From the NCBI RefSeq assembly GCF_000203815.1, contig NW_004457624.1, positions 2,790,001 to 2,854,000 of the forward strand: a DNA stretch of 64,000 bases, given 5' to 3'. The first letter of the stretch is position 1; every line of letters begins with the position of its first letter. Shown piece after piece: positions 57,771-64,000 of the stretch. The position numbers and the translations under genes are program-made. A model generated the notes under the pieces. The model was not told where the DNA came from. It worked only from the letters and a program-made list of their open reading frames with translations, and did not search any database. Source of the DNA: Cavenderia fasciculata. Lineage: Eukaryota; Evosea; Eumycetozoa; Acytosteliales; Cavenderiaceae.

Positions 57771-58209
57771 TTGATGAAGATGCACCTTCATTGCCTCCTG
57801 CATGATTGATTGTCTTTCTATTCTTCTTTTGTTGTTTTTTTAAACTTCTTAGGAGTTGTAAACTCTTGTTGAGTGATTCACTGTTTCTCATGAAACTGCT
57901 TTCCTCATCCTCTGATGTTTCATCACCTTGTTGTTGTTGTTGATTGAAACGATCATCATCATCATTGTCAGAGTCATAATCTGAAGAATCGTCATCGTCA
58001 TCATCTTTATTATGTTCAATATCTGATAACTGATCTAATATTCTATTATTATTGTCTTCATCATCTTCATCAATCTCTCTTATTCTCCTATTACTACTAC
58101 TAGCAATGTCATCGTCAAAGTTATTATTATTGTTATTGTTGTCAGGATAAATAAAGGTAGATCCAACCTTTGTTGAAGAAGAAGGTGGATCTTTATCGGT
58201 TCTTTTCAT
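49655..58209 (-). CDS. NBAS-like protein (Sec39 domain, ER tethering)
   Basis: Four exons, 58209-57486, 57418-57170, 57093-56865 and 56789-49655; 2778 residues. An acidic, Asn-rich N-terminal extension is followed by the NBAS beta-propeller (WQRLCFSPDNQIMAFSTSG; IRFSHDGSQLVALDLNGNIS) and then the long helical Sec39 array (FQSTTPEQLFKAKVAQKEYS; AEHYGLDKDLVHQKRWSKSI; LSMIPETTDPTSYSKLLPDA; WYTERAVEIDKRSGQVDNSL), all with clear counterparts in human NBAS (2371 residues). NBAS belongs to the NRZ (Dsl1) complex tethering Golgi-derived vesicles to the ER and also aids nonsense-mediated decay. Homopolymers of Asn, Gln and Asp account for most of the excess length. The start is the ATG at 58209. Confidence 0.92.
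57696..57769. repeat. (ATT)n tract coding a ~25-residue polyasparagine run
   Basis: About 25 consecutive ATT units (AAT on the coding strand) inside NBAS exon 1, giving a pure Asn homopolymer flanked by Ser. It is the longest coding homopolymer in the window. Confidence 0.95.
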
Positions 58210-58823
58210 CCCTACTACCTTACTTTTCCTTATCTATCTATCTATCTAACAAACTGTCTGTATATTCTTTAAAATATGGTCATCATCAATAAATTAAAAG
58301 TTCTGGTCAGATGCTTGCTGACTCACGCAAAACAAGAACTTCATTTTTTTATTATTATTATTAATTTTTAATTATCACCTCTCATTAAATTATTATTCCT
58401 TTTAAACCCAAATAGGGATAGATACATTATCAATCTATTTCGGTCTTCGCTTCTAGCATTGGACATCGACCAAATACTTAACGATCTTTGGGGAAAGTTT
58501 GATTGTATCTGTTGGTTTTTTCACACTCCAAGGTTCCTTGAATTTTTGTGATCGAAAATATTTGATGTTACAGAAATCCAAAAGATATTTATTTTTAGCT
58601 TCATCCAAAAGAATAAAAGCATGAATGAGACCAACGAATTCGATCAAACCATCAATCGCTTCTTAATAACTTTAAATACAAGTTATAACTTATAGTTGTC
58701 TGTCTTATCTATCTTTCTTTAAATAAATAATTTGTTTTATTTATCATTCTAAATTCTAAATCTATTTGTACTTTTAACAACAATAATATAATATACTATA
58801 TACTATCTATCTCTTTTTAAAGA
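58210..58823. other. Divergent promoter region with a possible coding remnant
   Basis: Spacer between NBAS (-) and the VWA protein (+). On the minus strand, 58653-58453 stays open from just after a stop and reads EAIDGLIEFVGLIHAFILLD onward for 66 codons, with no ATG and no recognised domain. It may be an eroded exon. The rest is AT-rich. Confidence 0.45.
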
Positions 58824-61400
58824 ATGTTAATTTTAATTAAAACACCAACCATCACCTTTTCTTTGGATGTTCAACCAGATGAATCGACTGAAGTTTTGTA
58901 TACAAAGGTAAAAAAAAAAAAATAATTAAAAAATTAATAATAATAATTATAAAACGCACAACTCTTGCTTTTGAAGTTTGAAGTTTTACTTACCTATTAT
59001 TCTTGAAAATATGTATTTGTATTTATTATGTTTAGGTTGCAGAACGTACAGAATATAAAAGATTCCAATTTGAATTGTTATTTGCAGGTGATAAGATTGG
59101 AGCAGGAAGTGTAGGAGCATCGGGTATTAAAAAGGAGGCTACCGTGCATATGGTGGTTATCAAGGAATTGAAATACACTGTATCTTATGAAGGAAAAGAA
59201 TATAACCTTGCATTGCCAAACAATGATGGTCTCCAAATCAGTCATCTCCAACAACAAATCAAACGTTCCTTGGTTGCCGATATCCCAGAAGTCAGCTCAC
59301 ACAAGATCGAGATTTACAAGCCAGGTACCTCAACCGTCATCACTCAATACACATCACTCCAAAGTAGTTTTAGTAACTTTGATACCATCGAGTTGAAACT
59401 TGTTGCTCCACCAGTAAGCAAGAAATCATCCTCTTACAGTAGCAAAGTTGCTAGTGGTAGTGGTAGCAGTAGCAGTAGTGATGATGAAGGAGACTCTTAC
59501 TCTAAATCATCATACTCTTCACCAAGCAAACCTATTGTAGAAGAACAATTTGACAAGGATGCTTTATTAAGTAGTTTTGTTGAATCTTCAATCTCTTCTG
59601 ATGTTGAAAGTATGTATATCCTTTAATTATAGATTAATCTATAGACACAAACTAACAATCATTTCACTCTCTATTTTAGTTTGTTTCTGTTTTGATACAA
59701 CTGGATCAATGAGTTCAATCATTCAAAATGTAAAGACACAAGTAGAGAATACAGTGAAACGTTTGATGAAGGATATCCCATCGATTAGAATTGGTATTAT
59801 GGGGTTGGGAGATTACTGTGATGGCAAGCTTGTCTTGACCACCCAAGACCTGACCCAAGATGTTACCACCTTGGTCAAGTTTATCAAGAATGTTCCATCG
59901 ACCTCTGGTGGTGATGCTCCAGAGGCCTACGAATTTGCTCTTATGAAGGCCAAAGAGTTGACATGGTCCGAACACACATCCAAAGCTTTTGTTATGATTG
60001 GTGATTCTAATCCACATCAACCAACATTCACCGATTTAAATATTAATTGGTTTAAAGAATGTGTATGTTTAAAAATAGAACAGAAAAAAAAAATAGAGTA
60101 TAATAGAAACATATCATACTAACTTGATTGCTTAATTTTATTTATTTATTTAGGATGATTTACATGAAAGAGGTATTAAGATTTATGGTGTAAAGGCATT
60201 GGGTAGTTCAATTTTCTATAATGATATTGCTGAACGTACTGGAGGTATTTGTATCGACTTTAAAAAGTTTGATCTTATTACAGAGATGTTTTTGGCCATT
60301 TGCTATCGTGAAGCATCGAGCAAAAAGTTTAAAGAGTATGAAGGAGAGTTGGCCAAAAAAGGTGGTGAGAACAAGGACCTCCAACAAATCTTGACCGATC
60401 TCAACAAGGAAAACTATGTTGTTGAAATGACCAAAGAAGGAAGTGCAGAGGAGACCAAAAAGCCAGAAGAAGAGGAAGTTAAAAAGGAAGAGGAAACAAC
60501 TTCAACAACTTCAACTACAACTACACCTCCATTAGTTGTTGCCGCTGAAGAGGAAACTAAAAAGCCAGTTGTCAAAGTCATCAAGAAGCAATATGGGTAT
60601 CCAAGTGAAATCAAAAGTAAAGAATCGTGGTATGATATTGCCAACGATAAGGGTAAACCAAGTTACTATTACAATCATACATTGGGATACTTTACCAGTA
60701 GCAAATCAACCAACCCTCAAGCATACGTTCCACCAACACCACCACCAACCGTTACACGTTCTACCACTGGTGCTGACGGATCCTCTGCATCCACCGTCAA
60801 TGAAATGTTTACCTTTTCATCATATGATTTCAGTGCTCATGAAATTGAAAGTTTTAAACCAACCTCTCTCATTGCCTATGTCTTTGGTGACACTGGAATT
60901 GGTAAAACTACTTTTGTCAATAGTATCAATTATGTTGCCAAGGAATATAAAAATATGATTAATTTTAGAGATGTTGTAAGTAGAAATATATATATATATA
61001 AATAATCAACTCAACTATGAATTTATATTAATATTAATTTTAATTTAATTTATTATTTATTTTTTTGTAGAATTATAGTCTTGATAAATATAAATTCCGT
61101 GAAGCTTCATTATTTATTATTTGTTATGATGGATCTAAAAAGGATACCTATGAAAATGTTCCAAAATACATTCAAGAAATTAGAAAGCATGATATTTCCA
61201 AGCCAATTGCCATCATTGCTCTAAAGGATGATCTTACCTCTGCCTTGCCTCTCAATCCAACAACCATCAAGAGTGTCTACTCTGTGGTTGGTTTCATGAA
61301 GTACTCTTCCTACTATAAACATGAGGAAATCAAGAATATCGCCTATGAATTGAAATACAGTCTTGGTGGAAATTCAAGAAAATCTTGTTCAATTATGTAA
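58824..61400 (+). CDS. Novel multidomain protein: beta-grasp-like N terminus, VWA, degenerate WW, P-loop domain, CaaX
   Basis: Five exons, 58824-58907, 59036-59609, 59680-60062, 60154-60975 and 61071-61400; 730 residues. Residues 1-160 look like two ubiquitin-like folds (MLILIKTPTITFSLDVQPDE; LKYTVSYEGKEYNLALPNND). A Ser-rich linker leads to a VWA domain from ~220 with a MIDAS-type motif FDTTGSMS (225-231). An acidic Lys/Glu/Thr spacer precedes a WW-like module (W506, then GKPSYYYNHTLGYF; the second Trp is absent) and a Pro-rich strip. A P-loop GDTGIGKTT (592-600) opens a GTPase-like domain without obvious DxxG or NKxD motifs. The tail is basic and ends CSIM, a CaaX prenylation box. It is probably membrane-attached; the function is unknown. 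Confidence 0.8.
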
Positions 61401-62272
61401 AAAAATATAAATATCAAATAAAATATAAATAAATAAAACATATATATATATATATTACCAGAATCAAGAATTATATAAATAATAGAATTAATAACAATAA
61501 ATAATGTAATAATTATATTACTTCCAAAATTGAATGAAAAAAAAAAAAAAAAAACTAAGACGAAGGAGACGAGGAAGGACATGAAAGGAGGTGAAACACA
61601 TGAAACACTTTGTTGTTTGATTTGATTGATTGTTTAATTAGATTATTTATTTGGTTATTATAGTGTAGGTATCATATCAAATATTCATTCATTCATTAGT
61701 ATAAACAATAATAGTATTATGGTCATATGATGAATGGTTCAGCAACAACACAGAATGTTTCAAAAACAAAAGTACTTGAACAAAAGCAGAAGAGAAAAAA
61801 GGGTGAATCATTGACAAAGTATTGTGAGAACAAAGAAAGAAATAATACTTTAAGTTATATATATTGACAGCAACAACAAATTGACGAAAGTTTAAATAAC
61901 GATAGTGACGACAAGCGATTCATTATAATTATAGTTTAGAAACAACAACAACTACTTCCTATTATTATTCCTTGCTATTCAATCTTTTAAATTATTATAA
62001 AAGATTGTTTAAGAAAGAAGAAAGAGAGAGTAGTACATACAAACAACAGTTAAACTACTACAACTTAACTATTAGATGTGACAATTAGCAAAGAAGAAGA
62101 AGATCTATTTATAATCAACAATATTAAATTATAAACTACAACAACAACCACCTTTGACTTTGACCATCATTCTCCTCCTCCACCTCAAAAACAAAAACAC
62201 TTATAAATTAATACAAAACATTATAAATAGATATATATATATTCTATAAAATACAACTAGATAGATTTTAAA
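61401..62272. other. Intergenic and 5' region of eRF3
   Basis: A-tract near 61538-61555, then AT-rich DNA. A 46-codon frame at 61727-61867 (MMNGSATTQNVSKTKVLEQK) is listed separately. The last 200 bases before eRF3 are A/C-rich with CAACAA and TCCTCCTCCACC runs, as expected for a long 5' leader. Confidence 0.55.
61727..61867 (+). CDS. Short open reading frame upstream of eRF3
   Basis: Two adjacent ATG codons open a 46-residue, Lys/Glu-rich frame (KTKVLEQKQKRKKGESLTKY, CENKERNN) closed by TGA. It could be an upstream ORF of the eRF3 message, a tiny gene, or chance. No homology is recognised. Confidence 0.2.
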   Translation: MMNGSATTQNVSKTKVLEQKQKRKKGESLTKYCENKERNNTLSYIY

Positions 62273-64000
62273 ATGAATCCAAACGCATCTGTATTCGTAC
62301 CAGGTATGAAGTTTGGCGCCAAGCCATCGGCTACTCCAGCCCCAGCCGCCACTGCTGCCACTCCAGCTGCTGCTGCCAACTCAACCCCAGTTGTTGAAGA
62401 ACCAAAGGTTGTTGTACAAGAAGAGAAAAAGGTTGAAAAGAAGCCAGCACCAGTTGCAGCTGCACCAGTCGAGACTACTACCACCACCAGCACCACCAGC
62501 ACCTCTGCCACTAGTCCAACTACAACCGTCACCTCACCAACCACTGATGACGATGTCGATGAATTGGGCAACAAGATTGATGACGTTGTCATTCAAGATG
62601 TATCCAACTTTAAGGAGGATCAAAGAGAACATCTTAATATCGTATTCATTGGTCATGTCGGTAAGTAGATAAATATATAGATAGAAAAGTTATAGAAGAT
62701 AAATATATCATATCAAATGATTTGATCTAACTTATTTCCTTTTCTTTTTCTTTAGATGCTGGTAAATCAACCATTTCAGGTAATATTATGTTGTTGACTG
62801 GTCAAGTTGATTCACATACTATGGCCAAATATGAACGTGAAGCCAAGGAGAACCATCGTGAGAGTTGGATATTTGCATACATTATGGATACAAACGAAGA
62901 GGAAAGAGCCAAAGGAAAGACCGTCGAAGTTGGACGTGCTCACTTTGAGACTGAAAAGAAGAGATACACCATTTTGGATGCACCAGGTCACAAGGCCTAC
63001 GTGCCCAATATGATTTCGGGTGCTGCCCAAGCCGACGTTGCCATCCTCGTCATCTCATCCAAAAAGGGTGAGTTTGAGGCTGGTGTCGATGGTGGTCAAA
63101 CCATCGAGCACGCCCGTCTAGCCAAGATGATTGGTATCAAGCATTTGATCGTTCTCGTCAACAAGATGGATGAGCCAACCGTTGCTTGGAGCAAGGAGCG
63201 TTACGACGACATTGTAGAAAAGATCACTGGTCACTTGAAAAAGTGCGGTTTCAACCCAAAGAAGGACTTCCAATTCATCCCAGCCTCTGGTTTCACCTCG
63301 GCCAACATCAAGGATCGTGTAAAGCCTGAAGTTTGTCCATGGTTTGATGGAGACTCGCTTATGGGTACCTTGGACGCCCTCGCACCATTTGAACGTAACG
63401 ACTCTGGTGCTTTGCGTGTACCCATCATCACCTCTTACAAGGATCGTGGTGTTGTCACTGTCATGGGCAAGATTGAATCTGGTACCATCACCCTCGGTCA
63501 ATCTCTCTGGTTGATGCCAGGTCGTACCCCAGTCCAAGTCGCCTCTCTCTCTAACGAAACCTGTAACTTTAGAACTGGTCGTACTGGTGAAAACCTCCGT
63601 ATCGGTCTCAAGGGTATCGATGAAGACACTATCCGTGCTGGTTCCATTCTCTCTGAAATCCAACGTCCGGTACCAGTCGTCTCTGAAATCGAAGCCATCG
63701 TTGCCCTCATCGATCTCCCCAAGGAAAAGCAATTGTTTACCTCCAACTTTGAAGCCGTGTTCCACGCCCACACTGCCGTCGAAGAATGTATCGTCAAGTC
63801 GTTGGTTGCTACCATCGACATGAAGACCGGTCAAGAAATCAAAAAGAAGCCAACCTTTGCCAAGAATGGTGAGTCTGTCAAGTGTCGTATCGTCCTTAAC
63901 CGTGCCGTCTGTTTAGAAGAGTTTACAACCAATCCACAGTTGTCTAGATTTACCCTACGTGATTCCAACAAAACTATGGCTTTTGGCAAGGTGACTTCCA
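62273..64000 (+). CDS. erf3: Eukaryotic release factor 3 (GTPase), 3' end outside window
   Basis: Exon 1 62273-62660, exon 2 from 62756 running past the window end; ~544 residues visible. The very N terminus MNPNASVFVPGMKF is a PAM2-like motif, which in eRF3 of other eukaryotes binds the MLLE domain of poly(A)-binding protein. A Pro/Ala/Thr/Ser-rich linker follows, then the translational GTPase: G1 GHVDAGKST formed across the splice, switch I EERAKGKTVEVG (eRF3 signature), G3 DAPGHKAYVPNM, G4 NKMD, and beta-barrel domains 2 and 3 (VPIITSYKDRGVVTVMGKIE). It delivers eRF1 to the ribosome at stop codons. The linker is not Gln/Asn-rich, so it lacks a yeast-like prion domain. Confidence 0.96.

Noticed and set aside
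63118-63834. 238-codon minus-strand frame in eRF3
   Set aside because: Antisense of a highly conserved GTPase; arises from codon bias.

Overview
The window looks like nuclear DNA of a dictyostelid social amoeba. Supporting signs are the very AT-rich intergenic DNA and introns, the short GT-AG introns (mostly 50-115 bp), asparagine, glutamine, serine and threonine homopolymers inside proteins, TAA stops, and a gene set that fits Dictyostelia: RasGEF, an NfaA-type neurofibromin-like RasGAP, Rab, XPB, Sec10, NBAS, eRF3 and LRR/TIG/EGF membrane glycoproteins. Coding regions are less AT-biased than I recall for D. discoideum, so Cavenderia or Heterostelium type species are more likely. I see no organellar or bacterial segment, no CRISPR array and no recognisable retrovirus-like element.

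Layout. 1-9.2 kb (all +): 3' end of a RasGEF, a family 17 glycosyltransferase, a Rab GTPase, and a compact RasGAP-Sec14-PH protein, so three of four genes act in small-GTPase signalling or traffic. 9.3-12.8 kb: a divergent pair, DHFR (-) and a membrane-anchored ILVBL-like TPP-enzyme homologue (+) whose catalytic motifs look lost. 13.3-14.1 kb: a tRNA-Phe gene with a partial inverted copy and a flanking repeat family. 14.2-22.9 kb (-): two tandem LRR-TIG-EGF surface-protein genes with nearly identical 3' ends; the upstream copy carries a frameshift that removes its membrane anchor. 23.4-26.4 kb (+): a broken and an intact F-box/LRR-like gene. 26.4-27.9 kb: repeats and tRNA-Val. 28.0-30.2 kb: ankyrin-type protein. 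30.2-33.3 kb (-): exocyst Sec10. 33.6-34.0 kb: ribosomal protein L39 in three tiny exons. 34.2-36.7 kb: an inverted-repeat-bounded block and two gene relics. 36.7-40.9 kb: divergent FAM98 (-) and XPB (+). 41.1-45.4 kb: a single-pass membrane protein, a small secreted protein, ETF-beta, an all-beta 205-residue protein and a 61-residue microprotein. 46.8-49.2 kb: family 16 methyltransferase with oversized introns. 49.7-58.2 kb (-): NBAS. 58.8-61.4 kb (+): a multidomain protein, beta-grasp-like N terminus, VWA, degenerate WW, P-loop domain and CaaX box. 62.3 kb to the end: eRF3, truncated by the window.

Functional links: Sec10 and NBAS serve tethering at the plasma membrane and ER; Rab, RasGEF and RasGAP serve GTPase switching; eRF3 and L39 serve translation; FAM98 is linked to tRNA ligase complexes in animals. 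There is no operon logic, as expected in a eukaryote; adjacency is mostly divergent promoter pairs and tandem duplications. The least conventional protein is the VWA/WW/P-loop/CaaX protein at 58.8-61.4 kb. Other strong leads are the degenerate TPP-enzyme, the bacterial-looking DHFR, the tRNA-linked repeats and the anchor-loss frameshift in the tandem surface-protein pair.

All exon boundaries were read by eye from splice signals and frame; for every multi-exon gene given as spliced, the summed exons come to a whole number of codons.
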